Positions 1-6,673 of a DNA stretch of 9,780 bases are shown here, one piece after another; positions within the stretch are counted from its first letter, which is position 1, and every line of letters begins with the position of its first letter. Position numbers and translations under genes: made by a program. Below the pieces are notes generated by a model, which saw nothing but the letters and a program-made list of their open reading frames with translations, was not told the DNA's origin and did not search any database. Source of the DNA: Ktedonobacteraceae bacterium (GTDB taxonomy: Bacteria > Chloroflexota > Ktedonobacteria > Ktedonobacterales > Ktedonobacteraceae); contig JAFMRP010000108.1 in assembly GCA_017354095.1 (NCBI GenBank), positions 1 through 9,780 on the forward strand. The letters run 5' to 3'.

Positions 1-537
1 CTTTTTGAGCTGCAAGAATGGCTAGGCCACCGCTCAATTAGTTCGACTCAACACTACGCGAAACTGTCCCCAACCAGGCTGGCTCGATCCGTTGCCAAGG
101 CTGCATATTTCGAGCGGAATCTGCGTCTCATTGACGTGTTGATTGATCAGGACGCAATCAAGAGTGGTGCTGCCGTAGCTGGTCACCCCTGGCGTTATTA
201 TGATCTTGGGCATGGATTATGCACCTATGACTTTTTCGACACCTGCCCCCACCGGATGGCGTGTGCCAAGTGCTCGGTCTATGTCCCAAAGGGCTCAAAC
301 CTGGAGCAGATCCTGGAGGGGAAAGCCAACTTGCTGCGTCTGAAACAGGAGTTGTCCTTGACTGAGGAAGAAGTGGCGGCTGTCGATGACGGCTTGGCGG
401 TTCTGGCAACCTTGCACCAGAAGTTAGCCGACACTCCTACCCCAGCTGGGCCAACCCCTCGCCAACTTGAGGAAAGTCCGCCACTTCCGCATTTGATCTC
501 AGTGCAAAGCGTTCGGAGCAAAAAGTCGAAGAAGTGA
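1..537 (+). CDS. Tyrosine recombinase, C-terminal part (5' end outside window)
   Basis: The frame is open from base 1 and ends at TGA 535-537, so only the last 178 residues are present. The first codons read LQEWLGHRS followed by STQHYAKL, which matches box II of phage-integrase/tyrosine recombinases: His of LGH, then the catalytic Tyr (codon at 55-57) that attacks DNA. The Arg-Lys-HxxR part lies upstream of the window. After the catalytic core comes a Cys-rich extension: Cys at nt 220, 244, 262 and 271, with CPH and CAKC motifs, which looks like a zinc knuckle. Such tails are known in transposon-borne recombinases of the Tn554 TnpA/TnpB kind (family knowledge). The tail ends in a basic KKSKK. 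An internal ATG at 136 exists, but it would remove the catalytic Tyr, so I treat the gene as continuous from the left edge. Likely the end of a site-specific mobile element. Confidence 0.88.
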   Translation, partial: LFELQEWLGHRSISSTQHYAKLSPTRLARSVAKAAYFERNLRLIDVLIDQDAIKSGAAVAGHPWRYYDLGHGLCTYDFFDTCPHRMACAKCSVYVPKGSNLEQILEGKANLLRLKQELSLTEEEVAAVDDGLAVLATLHQKLADTPTPAGPTPRQLEESPPLPHLISVQSVRSKKSKK

Positions 538-584
538 GGGTGAGGAGGTCGATGGCAGATTCCACATAATTCTGAGATGAGTTT

Positions 585-608
585 TGAGATTCGTCAAGAG
601 GAATCTCA
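585..608. repeat. Perfect 8-bp inverted repeat between convergent genes
   Basis: TGAGATTC at 585-592 and GAATCTCA at 601-608 form a hairpin with an 8-nt loop. It sits between the recombinase stop (537) and the convergent regulator stop (751). No T-run follows on either strand, so a rho-independent terminator is not supported; it could be a recombinase-related site or simply a weak stem. Confidence 0.4.
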
Positions 609-679
609 TGCGTACAGATGCGGTGAAAGACGCCTTTGGAAAAGCTGAACAGATTGTCTCAGAAAACGGACGAATATGA
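608..679 (+). CDS. Possible 23-residue ORF or gene-start remnant
   Basis: ATG at 608 follows AGAGGA with 6 nt spacing and reads MRTDAVKDAFGKAEQ then IVSENGRI to TGA 677-679. The composition looks protein-like and the ribosome site is reasonable. In Tn554-like elements a small third gene follows the two recombinases, but I see no recognisable similarity to TnpC. It could be the start of a truncated gene or chance. The ATG lies at the edge of the 585-608 inverted repeat, so folding could mask initiation. Confidence 0.22.
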   Translation: MRTDAVKDAFGKAEQIVSENGRI

Positions 680-750
680 GAATCCTCAGCGTGTGCGAGC
701 CTCCTGAGCCCGTGGAATAGCCTCAAAGAACGGAACGAGCCGATCACGGA

Positions 751-1269
751 TCAGGAGCTCTCGCGGCGGCTCCACCCCGGATAGCTTGGAAGATCGAAGT
801 CGGTGTCGAACCGCTCCCAATCGATGACGCCATGGGGCAAGACGCTGGAGGTTACCAGATGGACGACCAGTGCTCCGTGAGCACTCAATCGATGGTTGAG
901 TGCTTCGAGATGCTGCAGAGAAGAGAGAGCCACTTTCAGCACAACACAATGGCTGCCACTGAGCTTATGTATCTCTAGCACTTCCGGGAACTCCTCCAGG
1001 GTAGAAGTTCGTAACAGGCATGAACCTTGGTCACAGCGCAGGTGGATCAGCGCCAGCAGGGGCATGCCTAGTTTCGCGGGATCGATCTGGACACTGTATC
1101 CCGTGATCACACCTGCCGCTTCCAGTTTGCGCAGGCGCTCTGCCGTCGCTGGAGCAGACAATCCTACCCGTCTCCCCAATTCATTCGAGGAGAGGCGCGC
1201 GTCCTGTTGCAGTTCACGGAGAAGCTTCCAGTCAGTGCTATCAAGCGGCCTTTCTGATCGCAAAGCCAT
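751..1269 (-). CDS. Lrp/AsnC family transcriptional regulator
   Basis: A 172-residue DNA-binding regulator. The N-terminal AsnC-type winged HTH is clear: LDSTDWKLLRELQQDARLS, then SNELGRRVGLSAPATAERL, then RLRKLEAAGVITGYSV. The C-terminal part (LGMPLLALIHLRC... EVLEIHKLSGSHCVVLKV...) matches the ligand-binding, oligomerising AsnC_trans_reg/RAM domain. I start at the ATG at 1267-1269 because AAGGA lies about 11 nt upstream and the protein then begins just before the HTH; a longer frame from 1332 adds 21 residues without family likeness. The gene is divergent from the YceI gene, and the regulators of this family often control themselves and neighbours, so control of that gene is an inference. 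The effector (often an amino acid) cannot be read from the sequence. Confidence 0.92.
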   Translation of the reverse strand: MALRSERPLDSTDWKLLRELQQDARLSSNELGRRVGLSAPATAERLRKLEAAGVITGYSVQIDPAKLGMPLLALIHLRCDQGSCLLRTSTLEEFPEVLEIHKLSGSHCVVLKVALSSLQHLEALNHRLSAHGALVVHLVTSSVLPHGVIDWERFDTDFDLPSYPGWSRRESS

Positions 1270-1298
1270 ATCGCTCTTTTTCCTTGTTTTTTGTAAGC

Positions 1299-1307
1299 AG
1301 TATAGCA
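1299..1307 (-). promoter_or_regulatory. Extended -10 promoter of the AsnC-type regulator
   Basis: On the minus strand TGC TATACT (TATACT is the complement of 1299-1304, TGC of 1305-1307) is an extended -10 hexamer. The -35 position (1322-1327 complement, TACGAA) is poor, which is normal for TGn promoters. It would start transcription about 25-30 nt upstream of the start codon at 1269. Confidence 0.45.
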
Positions 1308-1327
1308 CAGATATGTTGTGTTTCGTA

Positions 1328-1356
1328 TTCACTGCCGGGCTGTTTTCTGGTATGCT
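1328..1356 (+). promoter_or_regulatory. Candidate promoter for the YceI-like gene
   Basis: TTCACT (1328-1333), a 17-nt spacer and TATGCT (1351-1356) preceded by TGG. Each hexamer matches 4 of 6 consensus bases and the spacing is ideal. It points away from the regulator promoter and lies within about 25 bp of it, so one bound regulator could affect both. Prediction only. Confidence 0.35.
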
Positions 1357-1363
1357 TTCTCTA

Positions 1364-1674
1364 CTTTCCGCATGAGAGCGGACGGTAGAGAAAGCGTATG
1401 GGGACAGCCGTTGGCGGGAGTACCCGGAGAGAAATTGGAGTATGACGGGCAGAGTGAGAAATCTCGATCCTCATCCCCAACCTTTGGGCAAGGGAGGCGA
1501 GCACGCCAGTACAGCATCACCAGATGACTGCCCGGCTTCGAGATCTCTTCCGACGGAGAGCAGCGGAAGCTGGACGTGTGACCTGACCGCTCCCTGCAGT
1601 CAGCCAGGCTCCACGGTTGACGGTCCTCTCTTGCGCCAGCACAACTCTCTATTGAGAAAGGTTAAAAAAACACG
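1364..1674 (+). other. Long untranslated leader/intergenic stretch upstream of YceI-like gene
   Basis: About 310 bases separate the candidate promoter from the YceI start. I saw no T-box core, terminator or known riboswitch core. A frame from 1442 reads DPHPQPLGKGGE near its start, the look of a widespread extragenic repeat translated by chance, and it runs into the YceI start out of frame; it is not called as a gene. Part of it (about 1462-1502, CCTCATCCCCAACC then GGGCAAGGGAGGCGAG) resembles that dispersed CCC/GGG repeat. Confidence 0.35.
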
Positions 1675-2208
1675 ATGGTCTGGACTCTCGATCCCTCTCA
1701 CTCAGAAGTCACCTTTTCTGTGAGACACATGATGTTGAGCAAAGTCACTGGAAACTTCAACGTGTTCAAAGCAACGTTCGAAATCGATGAAGATCATCCA
1801 GAGAACTCCTGGGTGGAAGCTGAGGTAGAGACGGGCAGCATTTCTACGCGTGAGGAGAAGCGCGACGCGCACCTGCGCTCACCTGACTTTTTTGACGCCG
1901 AACAGTATCCGCTTCTCACCTTCAAGAGCAAAAAGGTCGAACCCAAGGGCGACCACAACTATCGCGTCCTGGGCGACTTGACGTTGCATGGCACGACCAA
2001 AGAAGTGGCCTTTGAAGTCCTGTATGGCGGCCAGATCTCCAAAGAGCACAATCCCTATAGAGACCGGCGTGCCGGCCTCTGCGCCGTGACCACCATCAAT
2101 CGCAAGGATTTTGGCCTCACCTGGAACTTCACACTAGAGACTGGCAGCGTTCTGGTTGGCGAAGAGGTCAGAATCGAGATCAACCTACAAGCGATCACCG
2201 AGAACTAG
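1675..2208 (+). CDS. YceI-like domain protein (lipid/polyisoprenoid-binding fold)
   Basis: A 177-residue protein that is one YceI domain from end to end: MVWTLDPSHSEVTFSVRHMM, then KVTGNFNVFKATFEID, then SISTREEKRDAHLRSPDFFD, and KEVAFEVLYGG later. The family folds as a lipocalin-like beta barrel that binds polyisoprenoid or other amphiphilic chains; the cellular role is mostly unknown. There is no signal peptide, so this member should be cytoplasmic, unlike the periplasmic E. coli YceI. GAAAGG lies about 13 nt upstream, somewhat far. The next gene starts 20 nt after its stop on the same strand, so the two probably share a transcript; both are small barrel-type proteins. Confidence 0.93.
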   Translation: MVWTLDPSHSEVTFSVRHMMLSKVTGNFNVFKATFEIDEDHPENSWVEAEVETGSISTREEKRDAHLRSPDFFDAEQYPLLTFKSKKVEPKGDHNYRVLGDLTLHGTTKEVAFEVLYGGQISKEHNPYRDRRAGLCAVTTINRKDFGLTWNFTLETGSVLVGEEVRIEINLQAITEN

Positions 2209-2228
2209 CGATACGAGAAAGCAAGAAC

Positions 2229-2693
2229 ATGGAGAAAAAAATCGGAAGCGAAGCATTCATCCCAAATCCGGCGCTTGCATCCTTCAAGGTTTTAGTGGGC
2301 GAATGGCAAACCATCGGATCTCATCCTTACCTTCCTGGTATTACTTTGCATGGCCGTACCACTTTTGATTGGCTTTTTGGCGGCGCTTTCTTGATCATGC
2401 ATTCAGAGATTGACGACCCCAACATTCCCAGCGGTGTCGCTATTTTTGGCAGCGACGATATGGCGAAGAACTATTTTCAGCTTTACTTTGATGAACGTGG
2501 CGTCTCAAGAAAATATGACGTGACCATGACAGGAGATCAACTCAAGTGGTGGCGCGACGAGCCCAGTTTTTCTCAGCGAGTCACCATTGTCATAGAAGAC
2601 AACGGTAACAAGATGGAAAGCCAGGGTGAAATGTCACGAGAGGGAGCAGCCTGGGAGAAGGACCTGGCACTGACGTACGTACGAGTAAGATAA
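2229..2693 (+). CDS. DUF1579-like / calycin-like small protein
   Basis: A 154-residue protein with the pattern of DUF1579-type proteins: an N-terminal FKVLVGEWQTIGSHPYLPG segment (the recurring L-G-x-W motif that opens the barrel), FDWLFGGAFLIMHSEID, FQLYFDERGVSRKYDV and a C-terminal strand. These are predicted calycin-like barrels of unknown substrate. No signal peptide. The start is the first ATG after the YceI stop; upstream only a weak GAGAAAG is seen, so translation may be coupled to the preceding gene 20 nt away. Family assignment is from motif memory, not a profile search. Confidence 0.75.
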   Translation: MEKKIGSEAFIPNPALASFKVLVGEWQTIGSHPYLPGITLHGRTTFDWLFGGAFLIMHSEIDDPNIPSGVAIFGSDDMAKNYFQLYFDERGVSRKYDVTMTGDQLKWWRDEPSFSQRVTIVIEDNGNKMESQGEMSREGAAWEKDLALTYVRVR

Positions 2694-2770
2694 CTCATTT
2701 TCCCTTCATCCAATGATCTTCTTGACAGTCAGGTAGGGAAAAGAAGCAAACATGAGACGAACTATTTTGC

Positions 2771-2790
2771 TGTGAATTTACGAATGTCGA
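2771..2790 (+). repeat. Candidate left terminal inverted repeat
   Basis: TGTGAATTTACGAATGTCGA reads inward toward the ATPase gene. Agreement with the other end is TGT-AA-TT-GAAT-GT-CGA. Support is by similarity only. Confidence 0.42.
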
Positions 2791-2861
2791 GTACCATGAA
2801 CCGCTCCAGAGGTGGTTTCTCAAGCAACCAACGCTTTCGAGACAGCTTATCAGGACTTGAC

Positions 2862-3740
2862 TTACCCCAAGACGAGTCGTTCGCGTGCTTTTTCTACGAC
2901 CTCTTTGGTGACTGTCTGCAAGTGGTTGATCTCTAAAATGCGCTCGATTTGCATCAAAAGACGGTGAATGATCCGAAAGTTGCCTCCGGTAATCCGCACG
3001 ATAGCGGCCAGCGCTTCCGTATCAGTAAAATCATCCACACGGATATGCATCCCCAGGTGGCCCCAGCGTTCTTGGAGTAACCACTTGATTTCTGCCTCGA
3101 TGAGCACACGAAACTGATGGACAAACCCAACACGGGAATACAGTTGAGGGTAGCGAGCCAAACTCTTCTCCAAACCTGGCTGACCGATGAGGACGAGTCC
3201 AAAGTGGCTCCGATCATAGAGGTCGCGGAGCTGCTCCAGCGCCGCCATTTTCAAACGTTGAGCTTCATCAACAATCACCAACTCCGTTCGTTTGGGGAGG
3301 CGATACGCCAGTAAAAAGTCATCCTTGCCCCGATTGGCTTGCTCAGCGGCTTCAACGACATAGGAGAGGGTAGCTGAGAGCGCCATCACCTCCCGCTCGA
3401 TGCGCGCAGGGGTGACGGCTACTGGAGCGGTGTAGTAAATTGTTCGGCAAGGCAGAACATCGGTGAAAGCAGGAGAGCCAGGAGTCGCAAACGGCTTATG
3501 TGGAAACTGGTCATCGAGATAGCGCCGTCCAACCAGGGTAAACAACTCTTCAGGAAATAAGGGAGAGAGCAGATCCCAGCTCGCATACTCGCGTGCTGAG
3601 CGCGTTTTTCCGGCGCCCGGAATGCCATGACAGATCCCGATATAGCGGTATTTTCGACAGGCATCGCAGAATTCTCCGAAGCGGAGGTACTCCTTCGTTG
3701 CCGCAAAGACCAGTTCTTTTGTCTCTGGCTCTTCACTCAT
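2862..3740 (-). CDS. AAA+ ATPase transposition regulator (TniB/TnsC/IstB type)
   Basis: A 292-residue ATPase. Walker A is GIPGAGKT (residues 39-46), Walker B LVIVDEAQ (154-161), a sensor-1 region LVLIGQPG follows near 182, and an Arg at YSRVG (about 203) is a candidate finger. This is the architecture of the MuB/TnsC/TniB proteins that form ATP-dependent filaments on target DNA and recruit or activate the DDE transposase. Its ATG (3738-3740) overlaps the end of the transposase gene by 8 nt in an AATGAGTGA arrangement, with GAGAGG nine bases upstream, so translation is probably coupled. It has no TnsD/TniQ-type neighbour downstream, so target choice would depend on this protein and the transposase. 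Intact by eye. Confidence 0.92.
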   Translation of the reverse strand: MSEEPETKELVFAATKEYLRFGEFCDACRKYRYIGICHGIPGAGKTRSAREYASWDLLSPLFPEELFTLVGRRYLDDQFPHKPFATPGSPAFTDVLPCRTIYYTAPVAVTPARIEREVMALSATLSYVVEAAEQANRGKDDFLLAYRLPKRTELVIVDEAQRLKMAALEQLRDLYDRSHFGLVLIGQPGLEKSLARYPQLYSRVGFVHQFRVLIEAEIKWLLQERWGHLGMHIRVDDFTDTEALAAIVRITGGNFRIIHRLLMQIERILEINHLQTVTKEVVEKARERLVLG

Positions 3741-5205
3741 TGATATATCCTCTCAGCTTTGGACGCGGCTCCAACTCCGATGGCTTCTTCTGTTCAAGCG
3801 CGAGCGGCACCTCTTCCTGATGGATGGCAATGTATTGGTCAACCACAGCAGCACGGCTAGAGAGTCCAGCGCGAACCTGCTTGCGCCGCTTGGCCCTGGC
3901 CTTTTCAATCTCTTTCAAACTCACGGTTTGTCCCGCCAGTTCGGGACTGATGGCGCGGCAGATGAACATATCCTGATGATACACTCGGATTTCTGCAAGG
4001 TCTGCTGGGTCAAAACGAATGAGGACATCCTCTTTGACGAAGCCTGCTAAAGTTGTATCGAGATAGCGATATCCTTCAAAGCGAATGCCATCCTGCTGGA
4101 CTCTCCTCGTCTTTCTTACGGTGAGCAGCAGCAGGTCGAGTTGCTCAAGAGACTGGGGCATGCGGGGAAGAAATCCCCCTCTCTGCCACCGTTCGGCAGG
4201 CGTGCATTTGGTCTCGCTATGGACCCGCTGGTGATAATCGATCAGCAACCAGTTCCGAAACTTCTCCTCAAAGGCCTCCAATGTGAGGATGGCCTGCGCC
4301 CCCTTGTGTCCTGCCGGACAATACCCAGGAAGATCTTGCAGAAACAACTCATTGACGCTACGGAAAAAGCGCTCAATCTTTCCGCGCCCACGCGGCACGC
4401 CCTTTTCGGAAAAGATCAGTTCCATGCCCACATCGATGGCAACCTGCTCCATATGCTTGCTCGTAAAGTCTGATCCATGATCGGTATAGAAAACGCTGGG
4501 AATGCCACAGATCTGCCAGCGCGGATCTTCTTTGCGCCAGATCGCCTGACGCAGCGCTAATGCCGTCGTAAGCGCCGTCGGTTCTGCAAAGGTCAAGCGG
4601 AAACTGGCAATTGCTCTGCTGTAGTCATCCTCGATGACGGTCAACCAGGGCTTCGCTTCTTTGCCGTTCTCATCGAGAAGCAGAATGTCTAGCGGGGAGT
4701 GATCGGCTTGCCACATGGCATTAGAGTGGGTCGCTTCGCGCCGATAGAGCAGATCGAACTCCTCCCGATACGCCGCAGCACCCTGATGGGCGAGTGTCAC
4801 GAGTGCCGGATCGAGATTTTTGATGATCTGTCTGACTCGATCATAGCCGGGAGGTTTCCATCCCTGCTCTGTTGCAATGGCAACCACCTGGCGATGAATA
4901 GCAGCCATCGAGCGCCGAGGAGTTTGGAGAGCTAACCCTTCTACTAGGGTGATCGCATTGGCGGGCAAGCGGCGTGATTTGCCTTTGTCGGAACGGGCCT
5001 TCGCACCAGCCAGGCCAGCGAGTCCTTTCTCTCGATAGTGCTTCATCCAGCGCCGTACGGTTGGCGCTGGGATATTCTGGGTGCGGGCTATCTGGGCTGC
5101 CGTGACCCCATCTTCCAAGGCCGGACGAATAATCGTAAAGCGCGTCTGCGCTTGTGCTCGTTGAACCTCTGTGAGCGCTGTGAGCGGGATTGAGGATTGC
5201 GCCAT
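3733..5205 (-). CDS. DDE transposase, Mu/Tn552/TniA type
   Basis: A 490-residue transposase. An N-terminal HTH region (about 30-70, TAAQIARTQNIPAPTVRRWM) should bind the element ends. The rve/RNase-H core follows: WQADHSPLD with D168, FYTDHGSDF with D242, and GRGKIERFF with E278. Asp242 and Glu278 are separated by 35 residues, the DD(35)E spacing of retroviral-integrase-like transposases. A Mu-type C-terminal beta-barrel segment (about 355-430, GIRFEGYRYLDTTLAGFVKE) and a basic tail (KARAKRRKQVRAG) probably contact the ATPase. It cuts and joins element ends to target DNA. The start at 5203-5205 is supported by GGAGAG about nine bases upstream. No lesion is visible. IS481- and IS21-type alternatives are less likely because of the size and the TniB-like partner. 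Confidence 0.93.
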   Translation of the reverse strand: MAQSSIPLTALTEVQRAQAQTRFTIIRPALEDGVTAAQIARTQNIPAPTVRRWMKHYREKGLAGLAGAKARSDKGKSRRLPANAITLVEGLALQTPRRSMAAIHRQVVAIATEQGWKPPGYDRVRQIIKNLDPALVTLAHQGAAAYREEFDLLYRREATHSNAMWQADHSPLDILLLDENGKEAKPWLTVIEDDYSRAIASFRLTFAEPTALTTALALRQAIWRKEDPRWQICGIPSVFYTDHGSDFTSKHMEQVAIDVGMELIFSEKGVPRGRGKIERFFRSVNELFLQDLPGYCPAGHKGAQAILTLEAFEEKFRNWLLIDYHQRVHSETKCTPAERWQRGGFLPRMPQSLEQLDLLLLTVRKTRRVQQDGIRFEGYRYLDTTLAGFVKEDVLIRFDPADLAEIRVYHQDMFICRAISPELAGQTVSLKEIEKARAKRRKQVRAGLSSRAAVVDQYIAIHQEEVPLALEQKKPSELEPRPKLRGYINE

Positions 5206-5298
5206 GACCAGTTCTCTCCGTCGCGCGATAAGCGAGGCATATCATCTGCTCTCCTTCCCAGCATATCCGAACGCTCACCGAGTTGTCAAAATTTTGTT

Positions 5299-5319
5299 CG
5301 CACAATTCCAAAGTTTACA
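5299..5319 (-). repeat. Candidate right terminal inverted repeat
   Basis: On the minus strand TGTAAACTTTGGAATTGTGC continues into CGAAC. Further inside (5281-5300) the AT-rich TTGTCAAAATTTTG could be a subterminal transposase-binding repeat. The 7-mer ACACTAC at 5317-5323 recurs at 5376-5382. Confidence 0.4.
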
Positions 5320-5685
5320 CTACGAGGGCAAGAGCCGAAATGCCTTGTGTCCATAGAAAGTGTCTCACAAGTGTCACACTACTGGCCTGGACAAGGCCAG
5401 CATGTTCTTCTATCCTTCCTAAAGGTGATCACGGTCACATCAGGCGCATCGAGCTGTGATCCATCATCCTTTCTTGCTGTCTCTGTTGCCTTCATGCGTG
5501 CCAACGAACTTTCAGATGGGCCCAGGAATAGAGGATGACAGGCAGGAGCAGAGAAGCAGGGAAAGGAAGCAGTCTCGTTCAGAGCTGGCTTTGATGTGGT
5601 GCGGCTATGGCCTGATGATAGGAGGATCTGTTCTCTTTTCTTTCTTTTGACTTCGATCTCCATCTATTCTGCATAAGGAGGAAAT
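5320..5685 (+). other. Intergenic region, no convincing gene
   Basis: Flanks the putative transposon end. It contains a small hairpin, CTGGCC (5382-5387) with GGCCAG (5395-5400) and a 7-nt loop, without a T-run. Frames here lack ribosome sites and protein-like composition. Its end carries the strong AAGGAGG (5675-5681) that serves the next gene. Confidence 0.5.
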
Positions 5686-5898
5686 ATGTCGGCATACCTG
5701 AAGAAGGCAGTTCTTGTTCTTACGTTCGCTTTTGCGCTTACCTGCACACTTGCGTTAGGCGCTTTTGTTGTTCAAGGGATTGGCACTGATGGCACCCGTG
5801 TCACTGATAATCATTGGGTTGGCACTGATGGCACCCGTGTCACTGATAGGGATTTGGAGATTGGCACCGATGGCACCACTGGTCAGGAATGGAACTAA
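5686..5898 (+). CDS. Small secreted repeat protein (GTDGTRVTD repeats)
   Basis: A 70-residue protein with a very good ribosome site, AAGGAGG four bases before ATG. Residues 1-29 look like a signal peptide: MSAYLKK, then a hydrophobic core VLVLTFAFALTCTLALG. The rest is a tandem repeat: IGTDGTRVTDNHW, VGTDGTRVTDRDLE, IGTDGTTGQEWN (DNA starts 5780, 5819, 5861; spacing 39 then 42 nt). A fourth, degraded repeat, GTNGTCVTSGT, follows in the next frame because the third-to-fourth spacing is 28 nt, and the stop in GGAACTAATGG cuts this reading. The out-of-frame continuation ends at 5968 as LTRAIEQELVVAVA. I do not recognise a family. The signal-like start plus repeats suggests a secreted or surface peptide; a RiPP precursor is possible but no modification enzyme lies nearby. 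Confidence 0.6.
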   Translation: MSAYLKKAVLVLTFAFALTCTLALGAFVVQGIGTDGTRVTDNHWVGTDGTRVTDRDLEIGTDGTTGQEWN

Positions 5899-5916
5899 TG
5901 GCACCTGTGTGACTTC
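5780..5916 (+). repeat. Tandem repeat, 39-42 nt unit, four copies
   Basis: Copies start at 5780 (TTGGCACTGATGGCACCCGT), 5819 (same 20 bases), 5861 (TTGGCACCGATGGCACC) and 5889 (ATGGAACTAATGGCACC). The first two are identical over 30 bases, showing recent duplication; the last is the most diverged and its 28-nt spacing shifts the frame. Confidence 0.8.
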
Positions 5917-5968
5917 GGGAACGCTTACCCGGGCCATTGAACAAGAACTTGTGGTAGCAGTCGCATAA

Positions 5969-6390
5969 AAAACAGCGTTGGCAAGAGATCACAAGATCAG
6001 CAAGAGATCTCATCTGTTTCTGGGCCCTTACGAATGTTCCAGGTTGCCTCGCTAGAGAAGGGAAAGCAGAAGCGATGGAAAAAGCGACCAGAGCTTCCTT
6101 TCCTTATATTGAGGCAGCTATCGCCTGCACCATCGCCAACGCTTCTGCCTGTCATCTGTTTCTCAGTGGCGGGCGGGCTTGACTCTGCTATCGGTGCGTA
6201 CGAAGCTGCCCGGCAGAACAAAGAAGTCTACGGCTATCGTTGGACGTGGACGTTTGCTTTCTTTCAACAGTGAAGAGGCGCGGGCACGCGCCGTCGCGCG
6301 AGGAAGTACCAGTGAACAGAGGAGTTGCAACTCTTCGGAAGCAAATCGTAGTACCAGAGAAAACCGTCGAATAAAAAAGAGAGTAGACTC
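5969..6390. other. Gene-poor region with short repeats and a GC hairpin
   Basis: No frame has a convincing start. A 10-bp direct repeat GCAAGAGATC occurs at 5981-5990 and 6000-6009. A perfect hairpin GGCGCG (6277-6282), loop GGCA, CGCGCC (6287-6292) has no T-run behind it. Frames near 6034-6273 and 6163-6399 give low-complexity Arg/Ser/Ala protein and are not called. Confidence 0.4.
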
Positions 6391-6633
6391 ATGTTTCAAC
6401 AGCAGAGATCTGGCTTTTACCTGGCAGGCGCCATCACTTTTGTCGCGCTTCTTCTCATCCTAGGCATTTACTTCCTTTATTTGTGGGTTGGCATCGCATA
6501 CTGGCCCATACTGCTGCCAGTAGTAGCAGTCGTGATTGCGATCATGTATGTGCTCCGCCCACGTTCGCAGCTAGGATCTCCGAACGTAGAAAAAGGGCTG
6601 CGTTGCAAGAATAAAACCCATCAGATATGGTAG
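6391..6633 (+). CDS. Small two-helix membrane protein, unknown function
   Basis: An 80-residue protein. Two hydrophobic helices are clear: AGAITFVALLLILGIYFLYL (about 12-31) and YWPILLPVVAVVIAIMYVL (about 37-55), followed by RPRSQLG and a charged cytoplasmic-type tail. AGAG lies 9-12 nt before the ATG, a weak ribosome site. I do not recognise the family. It may be ordinary chromosomal coding between insertions, or a short-lived frame; the membrane-protein composition argues for the first. Confidence 0.5.
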   Translation: MFQQQRSGFYLAGAITFVALLLILGIYFLYLWVGIAYWPILLPVVAVVIAIMYVLRPRSQLGSPNVEKGLRCKNKTHQIW

Positions 6634-6673
6634 ATCAAAAGATGAGAAGAGAAGCCAGATGACCACGCAAGCC

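Larger units (their letters stand above)
2771..5319 (-). mobile_element. Two-gene Tn552/TniAB-type transposon
   Basis: The unit contains the DDE transposase and AAA ATPase genes described below with about 90 bp on the ATPase side and 114 bp on the transposase side. Candidate ends: TGTGAATTTACGAATGTCGA reading inward from 2771, and on the minus strand from 5319 TGTAAACTTTGGAATTGTGC. Aligned with two one-base gaps, 16 of about 20 positions agree, and both start with the TGT expected of Mu/Tn7/Tn552-type ends. No 5-bp target duplication is seen (TTTGC on the left, CTACG on the right), so the ends are tentative or the flanks have rearranged. No TniQ, resolvase, cargo or CRISPR array is present. 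The gene sizes (490 and 292) match the Tn552 p480/p271 pair from family knowledge. Confidence 0.6.

Noticed and set aside
896..1375. 159-codon frame on the plus strand
   Set aside because: Antisense to the AsnC-type regulator; composition is Ser/Arg-rich without domain likeness.
1376..1674. T-box or other riboswitch
   Set aside because: I looked for a T-box antiterminator core and found none; no terminator hairpin is visible either.
1442..1723. 93-codon frame in the YceI leader
   Set aside because: Starts with chance translation of a dispersed repeat, has no ribosome site and overlaps the YceI start out of frame.
2700..5320. CRISPR-associated or Tn7-like transposon
   Set aside because: No TniQ, Cas protein or array is within the window; only the TniA/TniB-like pair is present.
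5456..5650. 64-codon frame with a hydrophobic end
   Set aside because: No ribosome site, alternative start only, and composition unlike a protein in its first half.
5780..5916. CRISPR array
   Set aside because: The repeats are contiguous coding repeats of 39-42 nt without unique spacers, and no cas gene is present.
5686..5968. RiPP precursor with repeated core peptides
   Set aside because: The N-terminus looks like a signal peptide and no modifying enzyme or exporter is nearby; kept only as a remote alternative.
6275..6295. Rho-independent terminator
   Set aside because: The GGCGCG/CGCGCC hairpin is perfect but is not followed by a T-run on either strand.
6034..6399. Frames on both strands between the repeat protein and the two-helix membrane protein
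   Set aside because: Low-complexity Arg/Ser/Ala composition, no ribosome sites and mutual overlap.
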